Under the pieces are notes generated by a model. It made no database searches, was not told the origin of the DNA, and saw only the letters and a list, made by a program, of their open reading frames with translations. The position numbers and the translations under genes were made by a program. Positions 9,178-17,767 of a stretch of 64,000 bases of DNA are shown here, one piece after another (within the stretch, counting starts at the first letter, position 1; each line of letters begins with the position of its first letter). Source of the DNA: Flavobacteriaceae bacterium (GTDB taxonomy: Bacteria; Bacteroidota; Bacteroidia; Flavobacteriales; Flavobacteriaceae); NCBI GenBank assembly GCA_003443635.1, contig CP031964.1:2016321-2080320 (forward strand). Direction: 5' to 3'.

Positions 9178-9906
9178 ATGGATTACGAAAAAGAATTGTC
9201 TTTTGTTAATGAGATTGATTGTTATTGGGAATCAACTGAAACTGGTAATTACCCTACTCTACCTGAGCCATATATAAATTTATTTTTCCCTATTAAATTA
9301 CCTCTAGAAGCAAAAATTAAAGGAATTACTTCTAATTATGATTATTTAAAAATAGAATCCAAATTATTTGGAGTTAGACTTTATCTTAGAGGGTTTTATT
9401 ATCTTAAGTTAACCCAATGCTTTGAAATTTCGGATAAAATCGTTGATTTAAAACAAATTGGTACAGGTGCAGAACTTTTATTATCAAAACAGATATCAAA
9501 TGCTAAAACGTTTGAAGAAAGGGTAGTTATTTTTAAAACATATTATAATAAGAAAAGAAAAAAGTTTCTTACTAAAAAAGAATTGAATATATCTATAGCT
9601 TTACAATATTTAAGAGAATCTTATAAAGATGAAAATATAATTAAAAATTATGCTAGAATAGTAGCTTTATCTCCAAGAACAATTAATCGATGGTTTGTAA
9701 AAGATATAGGAATTAATCCAAAAAAAATATCTAGAATTGTTAGATTCCATAATGCTTTATCCTGCTTACATTCATATAATACCAAGGGATTTTATTTTGA
9801 TTTTGGCTATTACGACCAAGCACATTTTATTAAAGAATTCAAAGAATTTACTGGAAAATCTCCAGAAAGTTATTTAAAGAGAGTGTCCGATTTATACAAG
9901 ACTTAA
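9178..9906 (+). CDS. AraC-family transcriptional regulator (DUF6597-like N-terminus)
   Basis: A 242-residue regulator. The N-terminal 125 residues resemble the DUF6597-type sensing domain found in many AraC proteins of Bacteroidota (a CYWES start and a TGAELLLSKQ segment). The C-terminal HTH_18 module has two helix-turn-helix units, ending in DFGYYDQAHFIKEFKEFTGKSPESYL, a textbook AraC signature. A TAAATTTG at 9153-9160 matches the -7 consensus just upstream. It lies 100 bp after the beta-lactamase-fold gene on the same strand and before the RDD gene. Its ligand and targets are unknown. Confidence 0.9.
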   Translation: MDYEKELSFVNEIDCYWESTETGNYPTLPEPYINLFFPIKLPLEAKIKGITSNYDYLKIESKLFGVRLYLRGFYYLKLTQCFEISDKIVDLKQIGTGAELLLSKQISNAKTFEERVVIFKTYYNKKRKKFLTKKELNISIALQYLRESYKDENIIKNYARIVALSPRTINRWFVKDIGINPKKISRIVRFHNALSCLHSYNTKGFYFDFGYYDQAHFIKEFKEFTGKSPESYLKRVSDLYKT

Positions 9907-9946
9907 TAATTTATAATAAATATTTTTGATGTATAAATTTTAAAAC

Positions 9947-10444
9947 ATGATACTAAAAAGGATTTATGCATATTTAATTGACTATCTAATTATTCTAATT
10001 TATGCCGGATTACTATTTTTATTAACTCTTTTGATTTATAAACTCATTGGAAAATCTCCAAAACCACAAGGTCCTATTATAGGGAATTTAATAAGTTTTT
10101 TTACTCTTACGTTGCCAGTATTTTTGTATTTCTATTTATATGAAAGTAGTTATAAAAAAGCAACTTTAGGAAAACAGAAACTTAAATTAATTGTACTTAA
10201 CAATTCAAAAAAAAATATTTTAATTCGAGTGGTTTTTAAAATAATACCCTGGGAAATTGCACACTTTGGGATACATTGGTCAGTTTTTTATTCAACTCAA
10301 AATTCAGATATTCCGCTTTGGAATTGGATAGTTTTAATTAGCCCTCAAGTTATTGTTCTAATTTATTTTATTAGTATTATTATTAGTAAGGGAACAGCAA
10401 GTATATATGATAGAATAGCAAAAACAAAAATAGCAACTATTTGA
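9947..10444 (+). CDS. RDD-family membrane protein
   Basis: A 165-residue integral inner-membrane protein. It begins MILKRIYAYLIDYLIILIYAG, the RDD signature in which Arg and two Asp residues sit around the first helix (R5, D12 here). There are four hydrophobic segments (about 10-32, 45-65, 125-150 and a weaker one around 85-100). It also has the conserved middle motif TLGKQKLKLIV and the terminal SIYDRIAKTKI. RDD proteins are loosely linked to transport or Na+/H+ exchange, but the general function is unknown. It follows the AraC gene by 40 bp and probably shares its transcript. Confidence 0.88.
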   Translation: MILKRIYAYLIDYLIILIYAGLLFLLTLLIYKLIGKSPKPQGPIIGNLISFFTLTLPVFLYFYLYESSYKKATLGKQKLKLIVLNNSKKNILIRVVFKIIPWEIAHFGIHWSVFYSTQNSDIPLWNWIVLISPQVIVLIYFISIIISKGTASIYDRIAKTKIATI

Positions 10445-10544
10445 TATTTAATGAGAAAACATATGCCATCTCAATGATTAATACACTATTATCATCATTC
10501 TTTTCAGAATTTTTATATTTGCTACTAGTCATGAAAATCAAAAA

Positions 10545-11099
10545 ATGATGAAAAAAATTATTAAATGGTTTTTAATTATAGTAATCATTTTGGGTATTGG
10601 TTTATTTGGAGCATATAAATACATGATTTCTCAAACAAAAAAGGCAAGCCCAGAAGATACTGTTGTTTATAATCAAGAAGACTTAAATCTTTCTGTTTTT
10701 TATAATCGTCCATCAAAAAAAGGACGTGTTATTTTTGGAGACCTTGTCCCTTATGGAAAAGTTTGGAGAACTGGAGCTAATGAAGCTACTACTTTTGAAA
10801 CTAATAAAGATATTTCGATCAATGGTAAAAAACTTCCTGCTGGCAAATATTCATTATTCACAATTCCAGGAAAAAATAGTTGGGAAATTATCTTCAATAG
10901 TAAAAGTTACTCTTGGGGAGTTAAAGGCAGAAACGAAGCTTCTTTAGAAAGAGAATTTGATGCGCTTGTTACTAATGTTTCAGTAAGTGAGATAAGTGAG
11001 GTTGAAGAGTTATTTACTATTTCTTTTGAGAACACTCCTGATCTTGCTTTGCTATTATCTTGGGATCAAACAAAAATAGTTATACCTATCCAACAATAG
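10545..11099 (+). CDS. DUF2911 secreted/membrane-anchored protein
   Basis: 184 residues with an N-terminal hydrophobic helix (about 6-26) that acts as anchor or signal peptide. The remainder matches DUF2911: SVFYNRPSKKGRVIFGDLV, GKVWRTGANEATTFET, LPAGKYSLFTIPG and a late LLLSWDQTKIVIPI. The family is predicted to be a beta-rich periplasmic domain of unknown function, common in Bacteroidota. A double ATG (10545 and 10548) makes the exact start uncertain by one codon. It lies 100 bp after the RDD gene and converges with the EamA gene after only 23 bp, with no obvious terminator between. Confidence 0.9.
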   Translation: MMKKIIKWFLIIVIILGIGLFGAYKYMISQTKKASPEDTVVYNQEDLNLSVFYNRPSKKGRVIFGDLVPYGKVWRTGANEATTFETNKDISINGKKLPAGKYSLFTIPGKNSWEIIFNSKSYSWGVKGRNEASLEREFDALVTNVSVSEISEVEELFTISFENTPDLALLLSWDQTKIVIPIQQ

Positions 11100-11122
11100 C
11101 AATTTTATAGGGTATTTAAAAC

Positions 11123-12034
11123 TCAACTGTTTTTTCTATAGTTTCTTTTATTATCTTTTCTGCTATTTATAAAATATACTCCTGTTAAAAGTACACAAGC
11201 TGCTATAATAGATTGAAGTGTAATTTGCTCTTCTAAAAAATACCAACCTAATAATAGAGCTATAACTGGATTCACATAAGCAGATGTAGCTACTTTTTCT
11301 GTAGAAACTACTTTTAGTAAATAATTAAAAGAGGTGAAAGCAGCAATACTTCCAAAAAATATTAAGCATATTAGTGAGGTTTGTGTTTCAAAACTCCATA
11401 CCGTAGGCAGCGTCCATGTTTCTTGAAATATTAAACTACCGACTGCTAACATTACCCCTGCTGTGATCATCTGATACCCTGTAGCAATAAAAAAGTTTTT
11501 TGGAATATCTGCTTTAGCAACAAAGAGGCTTCCAAAACTCCAGCATAAGATACAAGTAAAAATCATGATAATCCCTATAGTACTTCCGTCTTGCATTGTT
11601 AACTCTTGCTGGCTTATTAATAAATACATACCTATTACCCCCAATAATATTCCTATAATAGATTTAGGCTTTATTCTTTTTCTTTGAATTGCTCTCATTA
11701 ATATCAATATAATAAGAGGTTGTAAAGATGCTTCTAAAGCAGCAAAACCACTATCTACAAATTGTAAAGCCCAAACTATAACACCATTACCATAACCAAG
11801 GAATAAGAAGCCAGCAAAAAAACAATTAAAAAATTGTTTTTTTGTAATAGCTAAACTTTTCCCCATGGATTTAGCTATTAAAAATATGATAATACCAGCT
11901 GTAGTAAAACGTATGGAAGCTAACATAAATGGAGGTAATTCAGTAACGGCTATTTTATTCCACAGATATGTGGATCCCCAAAATACATAAATAGAGAAAA
12001 AAGCTAGAATAATAAGCATTGTACGCTTTTCCAT
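11123..12034 (-). CDS. EamA/DMT-family drug/metabolite exporter
   Basis: A 303-residue integral membrane protein with about ten transmembrane helices arranged as two EamA repeats. The first repeat opens FSIYVFWGSTYLWNKIA and PPFMLASIRFTTAG, and the second has CWSFGSLFVAK and AYVNPVIALLLGWYFLEE. These are signatures of the RhaT/YdcZ-like DMT superfamily. Members export amino acids, metabolites or drugs by proton antiport; the substrate cannot be read from the sequence. The C-terminal tail is basic (NSRKDNKRNYRKNS), consistent with a cytoplasmic end. It is divergent from the sugar-dehydrogenase gene. Confidence 0.92.
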   Translation of the reverse strand: MEKRTMLIILAFFSIYVFWGSTYLWNKIAVTELPPFMLASIRFTTAGIIIFLIAKSMGKSLAITKKQFFNCFFAGFLFLGYGNGVIVWALQFVDSGFAALEASLQPLIILILMRAIQRKRIKPKSIIGILLGVIGMYLLISQQELTMQDGSTIGIIMIFTCILCWSFGSLFVAKADIPKNFFIATGYQMITAGVMLAVGSLIFQETWTLPTVWSFETQTSLICLIFFGSIAAFTSFNYLLKVVSTEKVATSAYVNPVIALLLGWYFLEEQITLQSIIAACVLLTGVYFINSRKDNKRNYRKNS

Positions 12035-12129
12035 AGTTGAGATACCTTTTTTACAAGCGCGAAAGTACGTTTTTTAATACATTAATTGAGTTAATGTTAT
12101 TGAAACTATATATTAAGTGTTTTAAAGAT

Positions 12130-12137
12130 TAAATTTG
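12130..12137 (+). promoter_or_regulatory. Putative -7 element upstream of sugar dehydrogenase gene
   Basis: TAAATTTG matches the Bacteroidota -7 consensus TAnnTTTG and lies 66 bp before the ATG at 12203. No well-spaced -33 TTG is visible, so this is a weak call. Confidence 0.3.
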
Positions 12138-12202
12138 TTAAACCAATTATATTCAAATAATTATAGATATACATCGTTAAATAAACATACATTAACCTAC
12201 AA

Positions 12203-13369
12203 ATGATGAAATCAATTTTTAAACTATTTTTATTTTTAAGCATCTTATTTTCTTGTAGTGATAGTATTTTAGATAATGAAATTACTCCTATCGCCACAGA
12301 TATAGAAATCATAAATGCATTCCCTAATCTTCAATTTATTCGTCCTTTAGATTTGCAGAGTCCAAATGATGGGACTAATCGAATATTTATTGTTGAGCAA
12401 CGAGGCATTATTAATGTTTTTGAAAATAGCTCTACGGTAACATCCAGTAATATTTTTTTAAACATAGAATCTATTGTTGATGATTCTGAAGATGAAATGG
12501 GGTTATTAGCACTTGCATTCCACCCCAATTATCAAACTAATGGTTATTTTTATGTAAACTATTCTTTATCAAGAACATTATCGGTAGTATCTCGTTTTCA
12601 AGTTTCACCTCCAAACTCTGCTATAGCAGATCCAAATAGTGAATTGAGGTTATTAGAAATACCACAGCCTTTTACTAATCATAATGGTGGTAAACTAGCT
12701 TTTGGACCCGATGGTTTCTTATATATATCTTCTGGTGATGGAGGCTCTGCAGGAGACCCTCAAGGGAATGCTCAAAACAGAACGAATTTGCTTGGCAATA
12801 TACTTAGAATTGATATTGATAATACTGAAAACGGATTAAACTATGCTATTCCAAATAATAACCCATATGTAGGGAGTCCTACTTTTAGAAATGAAATTTT
12901 CGCATACGGATTAAGAAATCCATGGCGAATTAGTTTTGATATACAAACAGGAGTGTTATGGGCAGGTGATGTAGGGCAAGATAATTTTGAAGAAATTGAT
13001 ATTATCGAGAATGGTAACAATTATGGATGGAATATTCTTGAAGGTAATAACTGTTTTCAAATGACTATTTGTGATGCGTCTAACTTAACATCTCCAGTAT
13101 TTCAATACTCCCATGATAATGGTGATGTGTCAATTACTGGAGGTTATGTTTATCGTGGTAATAATATACCGCAATTACAAGGGCGCTATGTATATGGAGA
13201 TTTTGTCTCAGGTAGAATTTGGTCTTTTAGTGCAGAATTAAGTAGTAATCCAGATAATGAACTTATTGAAGATACTGATTTAAATATTGCCTCATTTGGT
13301 ACAGATATGAATAACGAATTATATATCTGTGCTTTTGATGGTGCTATTTATAAATTTGAAGAAAACTGA
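12203..13369 (+). CDS. PQQ-dependent aldose sugar dehydrogenase-like lipoprotein
   Basis: 388 residues. The N-terminus MMKSIFKLFLFLSILFSC is a lipoprotein signal with Cys18 as anchor, followed by acidic SDSILD. The body is a GSDH/Asd beta-propeller: FIVEQRGIINVFE, GLLALAFHPNYQTNGYFYVNYS, NHNGGKLAFGPDGFLYISSGDGG (start of blade with the catalytic-type His), YGLRNPWRISFD, DVGQDNFEEIDII and GGYVYRG. Soluble PQQ aldose dehydrogenases oxidise sugars to lactones in the periplasm, passing electrons from PQQ to quinones or other acceptors. PQQ must be acquired; no PQQ synthesis gene is in the window. Some homologs of this fold have no demonstrated PQQ activity. Confidence 0.88.
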   Translation: MMKSIFKLFLFLSILFSCSDSILDNEITPIATDIEIINAFPNLQFIRPLDLQSPNDGTNRIFIVEQRGIINVFENSSTVTSSNIFLNIESIVDDSEDEMGLLALAFHPNYQTNGYFYVNYSLSRTLSVVSRFQVSPPNSAIADPNSELRLLEIPQPFTNHNGGKLAFGPDGFLYISSGDGGSAGDPQGNAQNRTNLLGNILRIDIDNTENGLNYAIPNNNPYVGSPTFRNEIFAYGLRNPWRISFDIQTGVLWAGDVGQDNFEEIDIIENGNNYGWNILEGNNCFQMTICDASNLTSPVFQYSHDNGDVSITGGYVYRGNNIPQLQGRYVYGDFVSGRIWSFSAELSSNPDNELIEDTDLNIASFGTDMNNELYICAFDGAIYKFEEN

Positions 13370-13406
13370 ATATTATTAAAATTTCATGAGAATTGTTAAC
13401 TGGCAC

Positions 13407-13414
13407 TATTTTTG
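13407..13414 (+). promoter_or_regulatory. Putative -7 element shared by tandem paralogs (copy 1)
   Basis: TATTTTTG matches TAnnTTTG and sits in the context TGGCACTATTTTTG. The second paralog has TGGCATTATTTTTG at the equivalent place, about 40-90 bp before its start. Conservation of the context between the copies supports it as a real promoter core. Confidence 0.45.
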
Positions 13415-13505
13415 ACGACTATTAAATAATATTTTAAGATATTTTTATATATCTAATTAATCTTAATAAAACTTATTATCACTAACTTTATAAAAAAATA
13501 AAAAA

Positions 13506-14165
13506 ATGAAAAAAGCAATTACATTATTAGCCATCTTTTGTATTAGTTTTGGGTTTTCGCAGCGCCCTATATTTGTTGACTTATCAGCTCAAGCTGAACC
13601 ATTATTCTCTAATAAATTATATCATCCTCCCGTAGCTGCAATTGGTACACCTTATGTAAATGAAGAATTTTCTTTTGCAAAAATAAATAATTCTAAAGAG
13701 CTTTATTTAGTACGTTATAATGCTCATCAAGATGTTATGGAAGTTAAAAAAGGTGAAAATACAGAAATAATAGTATTAGATAATGAGAAGAATTATGTTA
13801 TTTCTATGAATGGAAAAGAATACATAACAACAGCTTTTGATAATGGGGAAAGAGGTATAGCTCATATTGTTTGGGAAGATACTGATCATGCACTGTTTCA
13901 AAAAGAAAATGTAAAATTTTCTCCAGCTACTAAAGCTAAAACTAGTTATGAAGCGTCTACAAAAGCTAAATATTCTGAAATAACTAACTCATATTATGTA
14001 GATTTTGGTAATGGTTCTTTAGTTCAGGTTCCTAAAAAGAAAAAGAAATTTTATGCTCTATTTTCAGATAATACAAAAAATGTACAACAGTTTGTAAAAA
14101 AAGAGAAATTGAAAATTGATAATAAAGAAGATTTAATTAAGATTCTAAATTTTTATTTCTCTTAA
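13506..14165 (+). CDS. Secreted protein of unknown function, tandem paralog 1
   Basis: I do not recognise the family. It has 219 residues with a signal peptide MKKAITLLAIFCISFGFSQ. The mature protein is clearly homologous to the next gene: IGTPYVNEEFSFAKINNSKE, YLVRYNAHQDVMEVK, HALFQKENVKF, ATKAKTSYE and the C-terminal KEKLKIDNKEDLIKI are shared. The predicted fold is mostly beta strands with a final helix. No Cys and no catalytic motif are visible. A related layout (strands, KKFYALF-like block, helical tail) is common in small secreted flavobacterial proteins of unknown role. It has its own promoter-like element and terminator, so the copies are separately transcribed. Confidence 0.8.
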   Translation: MKKAITLLAIFCISFGFSQRPIFVDLSAQAEPLFSNKLYHPPVAAIGTPYVNEEFSFAKINNSKELYLVRYNAHQDVMEVKKGENTEIIVLDNEKNYVISMNGKEYITTAFDNGERGIAHIVWEDTDHALFQKENVKFSPATKAKTSYEASTKAKYSEITNSYYVDFGNGSLVQVPKKKKKFYALFSDNTKNVQQFVKKEKLKIDNKEDLIKILNFYFS

Positions 14166-14195
14166 ACGAATCTTAAGTAATAAATAATAATAAAG

Positions 14196-14222
14196 ACCTA
14201 CTCTAATCAGTAGGTTTTTTTT
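14196..14222 (+). terminator. Rho-independent terminator
   Basis: Arms ACCTACT (14196-14202) and AGTAGGT (14209-14215) with a 6-nt loop, followed by a T-run, about 30 bp after the stop of paralog 1. Confidence 0.85.
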
Positions 14223-14336
14223 ATGCTATCATTCTTCTTTTTGATCAAGGTTATAGAATAAAGTATAATTATGAAAGTTTGATTTGTAATAAGTTTATTA
14301 CATCATAAAGAAATAAAGCATTACTTTAATTGGCAT

Positions 14337-14344
14337 TATTTTTG
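14337..14344 (+). promoter_or_regulatory. Putative -7 element shared by tandem paralogs (copy 2)
   Basis: TATTTTTG in the context TGGCATTATTTTTG, 38 bp before the ATG at 14383. It nearly repeats the element before paralog 1. Confidence 0.45.
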
Positions 14345-14382
14345 TCATGTTGCTTGTATCTTATAACTAAATAATTTATAAA

Positions 14383-15039
14383 ATGAAAAAAACAATTATA
14401 GTATTAGTCGTTTTTAGTATTACTTTTGGGTTCTCTCAAAATAATGCTGATCAATTTGGTATTAATTCAGGAATTTTTCCACCAAATAAATCGTATGATC
14501 TTCCAGAGGAAGCAATTGGCACACCATATGTAGATAATGAATTCTCCTTTGCAAAAATAAATAAATCTAAAGAGTTTTATTTAGTACGTTATAATGCTTA
14601 TCAAGATGTTATGGAAGTTAAGAAAAATGAGAAGACAAAAATTATAACATTAGATAATAATAAAGATTATGTTATTTCATTAAATGATAAAGAATATATA
14701 ACTAGAACTTTTGCTTCTGGCGAAAGAGGTATTGTACATATTATTTGGGATGACATAGATCATGCACTGTTTCAAAAAGAAAATGTAAAACTCACTCCAG
14801 CGACTAAAGCTAAAACTAGTTATCATACATCTATAAAAGCCAAATACTCTGAAATAAGCAATGAATACTATATGGATTTTGGTAATAAATCTTTAATAAA
14901 AGTTCCTAAAAATAAAAAGAAATTTTATGCTCTATTTTCAAATAGTGCAAAAAATGTACAACAGTTTGTGAAAAAAGAAAAATTAAAAATTGATAATAAA
15001 GAAGATTTAATTAAGATAGTAAAATACTATTTTTCTTAA
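14383..15039 (+). CDS. Secreted protein of unknown function, tandem paralog 2
   Basis: 218 residues with signal peptide MKKTIIVLVVFSITFGFSQ, and homologous along its whole length to the gene at 13506. The most conserved stretches are EFSFAKINKSKEFYLVRYNA, QDVMEVKK, the central GERGIVHI-W region and the C-terminal QFVKKEKLKIDNKEDLIKI. The variable parts are the first 25 mature residues and some surface-type loops. Function is unknown. The two copies arose by a gene duplication that included the promoter region. It is flanked by terminators and so forms its own transcription unit. Confidence 0.8.
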   Translation: MKKTIIVLVVFSITFGFSQNNADQFGINSGIFPPNKSYDLPEEAIGTPYVDNEFSFAKINKSKEFYLVRYNAYQDVMEVKKNEKTKIITLDNNKDYVISLNDKEYITRTFASGERGIVHIIWDDIDHALFQKENVKLTPATKAKTSYHTSIKAKYSEISNEYYMDFGNKSLIKVPKNKKKFYALFSNSAKNVQQFVKKEKLKIDNKEDLIKIVKYYFS

Positions 15040-15066
15040 AAGAGAAATAATTTTAAATTAGAATAC

Positions 15067-15099
15067 AAAAAAGATCTGCTATAGAGCAGATCTTTTTTT
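15067..15099. terminator. Bidirectional terminator
   Basis: A long stem AAAAAAGATCTGCT / AGCAGATCTTTTTT with loop ATAG. It has A-tract and T-tract flanks, so it can serve the plus-strand paralog 2 and the convergent DUF4251 gene. Confidence 0.88.
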
Positions 15100-15124
15100 G
15101 TGTCATTTTATTTTAATATTATTA

Positions 15125-15712
15125 TTAATTAGAAGCTATCTTTTTTTCAATTTCTTTTAAAGCTACTACTCTTCCTTGATACCGAATACTCTCGCGATTA
15201 CTACTGTTAACGGTAAGATAAGTATTCCCTTTTGCATTTATAATTAAATGTATTTGCAAACTTTCCTGAGATTTATTAGTTATAAATTTAACATCTATTC
15301 TACGCTTAGAATCTTTATATGTAATTTTTAAATCTTCAATATTGTTTTTAAATTCAAAACCGTTATCATCTCTATTGTTATAGCTCGTAACTCTATAGAC
15401 TTGACCAAAATATGGTAAAGATATATTAGCAAACTCATAATTCAGTTTAATATAATTTGTATTACCTATTAAATTAATCCTATTTCCTTGAAAGATATTA
15501 TTACCTCCACTAAAATTTATTTTAGTTATATCATTACCTAAAGGAAATGCCCAAGATGCTTCAAATTGAAATTTGCCAGATTCAATTAATTCTTTCATTT
15601 CGTTATATGCAGCTATACTTACTTCTTTTTTTAAAGCTCTTTTTTCAGATTTAGATTGTGCAGTAATTATTCCAAATCCAAATAATATCATTAATAATAA
15701 AATCTTTTTCAT
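15125..15712 (-). CDS. DUF4251 secreted protein
   Basis: 195 residues with signal peptide MKKILLLMILFGFGIITAQ. It matches the DUF4251 pattern: a basic lead (SKSEKRALKKE), a helix ending LIESGKFQFEASWAFPLGN, then INFSGGNNIFQGNRINLIGN, a YFGQVYRVTSYN strand pair and IDVKFITN. DUF4251 proteins are small periplasmic or outer-membrane-associated beta proteins found throughout Bacteroidota. Their function is unknown. It is monocistronic and convergent with paralog 2. Confidence 0.8.
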   Translation of the reverse strand: MKKILLLMILFGFGIITAQSKSEKRALKKEVSIAAYNEMKELIESGKFQFEASWAFPLGNDITKINFSGGNNIFQGNRINLIGNTNYIKLNYEFANISLPYFGQVYRVTSYNNRDDNGFEFKNNIEDLKITYKDSKRRIDVKFITNKSQESLQIHLIINAKGNTYLTVNSSNRESIRYQGRVVALKEIEKKIASN

Positions 15713-15780
15713 ATCTAATTGTTTAATAATCAGTATAAATATAGCAAATATTATACCATATTCAGTGCTTTAAATAAAGT

Positions 15781-16542
15781 TTAACGTATATGACTTCCAG
15801 CATTTACATCTATAGTAGCACCAGTTGCATGATCCATTAATCCACTACACATTAACCCAATAAGTGGTGCTAAATCTTTTGGTTTTGTTAATTCATTTAG
15901 AGCAATTTCATTAAGAACACGTTCTTCACCATACTCAGCAATAAACTGTTCAGCCATTTGTGTACGAGTAAACCCTGGAGATACTACAAAAGATTTTATA
16001 TTATCTTTTCCAAAAGAACGCGCCACACTTCTTGCCAGTGAGGTAACACCTCCTTTAGAAGCTGCATATGCAAGATATTCTTCAGTTTCTCCTCTAAACA
16101 CAGCACGGCTGCCTATATAAACAAACCTTCCTTGTTTATGTTTTTTATAATGATCTATCCCTAATTTAGTTAATAATCCGACAGAATTTAAATTAATATC
16201 TAATGTTTTTCTCCAAACAGACATCCAATCATTAGTGTTAATTTTTGTTGAATGCTCTATAAAAACTCCTGCATTTAAAATAATGGTATCTATGGTTTCA
16301 AAAATATTTTCTACTTCTTCAAAAAGACGAAATACATCTGCCTCATTTGCTAAATTAGCTTGAAATATTTGAGATTCATTTCGATATTTATTAGCTAGTT
16401 CTTCTGCTGAACTTCTATTACTGTTATAATGAATGGCAACTTGAGCTCCGTTTTGCATTAAAAAATCGGCAACGCCTTTTCCTATACCATCAGAAGCTCC
16501 AGTAACTAATATTTTTTGGCCTGTTAAATCAATTTTAGTCAT
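15781..16542 (-). CDS. SDR-family NAD(P)-dependent oxidoreductase (canonical active site)
   Basis: 253 residues, the normal length for a classical short-chain dehydrogenase. The nucleotide-binding TGASDGIG is at 14-21, NAG in the middle, an active-site Ser in IGSRAVF, and YAASKGG supplies Tyr and Lys of the catalytic tetrad. The C-terminus has the PGFTRTQM segment. It is FabG-like but probably acts on a small carbonyl compound or sugar derivative, not an acyl carrier protein. It is the last gene of a tight operon: cupin, SDR, SDR, with gaps of 5 and 3 bp. Confidence 0.92.
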   Translation of the reverse strand: MTKIDLTGQKILVTGASDGIGKGVADFLMQNGAQVAIHYNSNRSSAEELANKYRNESQIFQANLANEADVFRLFEEVENIFETIDTIILNAGVFIEHSTKINTNDWMSVWRKTLDINLNSVGLLTKLGIDHYKKHKQGRFVYIGSRAVFRGETEEYLAYAASKGGVTSLARSVARSFGKDNIKSFVVSPGFTRTQMAEQFIAEYGEERVLNEIALNELTKPKDLAPLIGLMCSGLMDHATGATIDVNAGSHIR

Positions 16543-16545
16543 TAT

Positions 16546-17310
16546 TTATAAAATATTTTTAACCCAACCTCCATCTACAGCTAAAGAAGTTCCCGTAATA
16601 TAACTAGCACGTTCACTAGCTAAAAAAGTAACTGCTGCAGCAAACTCTTCAGGGTTGCCAAAACGTTTTAATGGTATTTCATTAACTGCATTACCAAAAT
16701 CAGGATTATTATCAATTAATGTTTTTAAACGATTGGTTTGTGTGTAACCAGGCATTACGTTATTAACTGTAATGTTATCTGAACCTAGTTCGCTTGCTAA
16801 AGTTTTCATTAAACCAACGACCGAAGCTCTTACTGAATTTGATAGTATTAAATTTTCAACGGGTTGTTTTACTGCTTGAGAAGTAATCGAAATAATACGA
16901 CCCCAAGGTTGTGATTTCATACCTGGCAAAAAACTTCTAATCATAGATACTGCACTACCCAATAACAATTGATAAGTTGCATCCCATTGTTCTTGTGTTA
17001 AAGTTTCAAACCTACCAGCTGGAGGCCCTCCAGTATTAGTAACTAAGATATCTATATATTTAAATTCGTCTAGCGTAGATTTAATCACCGAATTACGCTC
17101 TGCTTCAATAGATAAATCCCCTACAAGAGCTAAAACATTTCCGCTACCAATAGCATCAATTTCTTGCCGAGTTTCTTCTAATAACTTTACGTTACGACCA
17201 TTAATTATAACGTTAGCGCCTTCTTTAGCGAGTTCTAAAGCAACACTTTTGCCAAGTCCTTGACTTGATGCTGCGATAAAAGCATTTTTATTTTTTAAAC
17301 CTAAATCCAT
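16546..17310 (-). CDS. SDR-like protein lacking the Tyr-xxx-Lys active site
   Basis: 254 residues with a Rossmann fold. The cofactor motif is degenerate (ASSQGLG at 14-20 instead of TGxxxGIG), and NTGGPP replaces NAG. The Ser of SITSQ (144) is present, but where YSASK is expected the sequence reads SNSVR (157-161), so Tyr is Ser and Lys is Arg. As I recall, the conserved-domain group BKR_like_SDR_like (cd05344) is described as having just such imperfect motifs. It may still bind NAD(P) or act with altered chemistry. It lies between the cupin and the canonical SDR in one operon, suggesting a joint pathway or a hetero-oligomer. Confidence 0.88.
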   Translation of the reverse strand: MDLGLKNKNAFIAASSQGLGKSVALELAKEGANVIINGRNVKLLEETRQEIDAIGSGNVLALVGDLSIEAERNSVIKSTLDEFKYIDILVTNTGGPPAGRFETLTQEQWDATYQLLLGSAVSMIRSFLPGMKSQPWGRIISITSQAVKQPVENLILSNSVRASVVGLMKTLASELGSDNITVNNVMPGYTQTNRLKTLIDNNPDFGNAVNEIPLKRFGNPEEFAAAVTFLASERASYITGTSLAVDGGWVKNIL

Positions 17311-17315
17311 AGAAA

Positions 17316-17690
17316 TTATGAATCATTCCTTAAGTAATCATCGCTTCCATCTAACCAATCTTCACGAATTGGTGTCCATGTGTCAATTTCTTCAACATCT
17401 GTTACCATTAAGGCTTCATGAGGGACATTTGCAGGAATTACAACTACATCTCCAGAATGCATATCAAATGTTTCTTCTTTATTCTCTCCAAACCAAAAGC
17501 GCATTGTTCCAGAAACAACCTGAGTTACTTGCTCATTAATATGTTGATGTAATGGTACTGAGAATCCAGCTTTAAATTTCATTCTAGCGATCATTACTTT
17601 TTCGCCATAAACTAATTTACGTTCCATTTTAGGGCCTACTTGTTCTGTTGGAACTTCATCCCAGTTCACTCTTTTTACTAAGCTACTCAT
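17316..17690 (-). CDS. Cupin-domain protein
   Basis: 124 residues, a single cupin barrel. Motif 1 is PLHQHINEQVTQVVSGTMRF with two His and a Glu as metal ligands, and motif 2 is GDVVVIPANVPHEA with the third His. It resembles KdgF-like cupins that open unsaturated uronate rings, and other small metal-dependent cupins; I cannot separate these by eye. It heads the operon with two SDR proteins. In uronate catabolism, KdgF and SDR reductases occur together, so a role in sugar-acid metabolism is possible, but no lyase is nearby. Confidence 0.88.
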   Translation of the reverse strand: MSSLVKRVNWDEVPTEQVGPKMERKLVYGEKVMIARMKFKAGFSVPLHQHINEQVTQVVSGTMRFWFGENKEETFDMHSGDVVVIPANVPHEALMVTDVEEIDTWTPIREDWLDGSDDYLRNDS

Positions 17691-17767
17691 TTTTATATTT
17701 GGTTTAGATTAATATTAAAACAAATATATTTAATAGTCTTTAAAAAAATCTTAGTAAAATCATAAAC

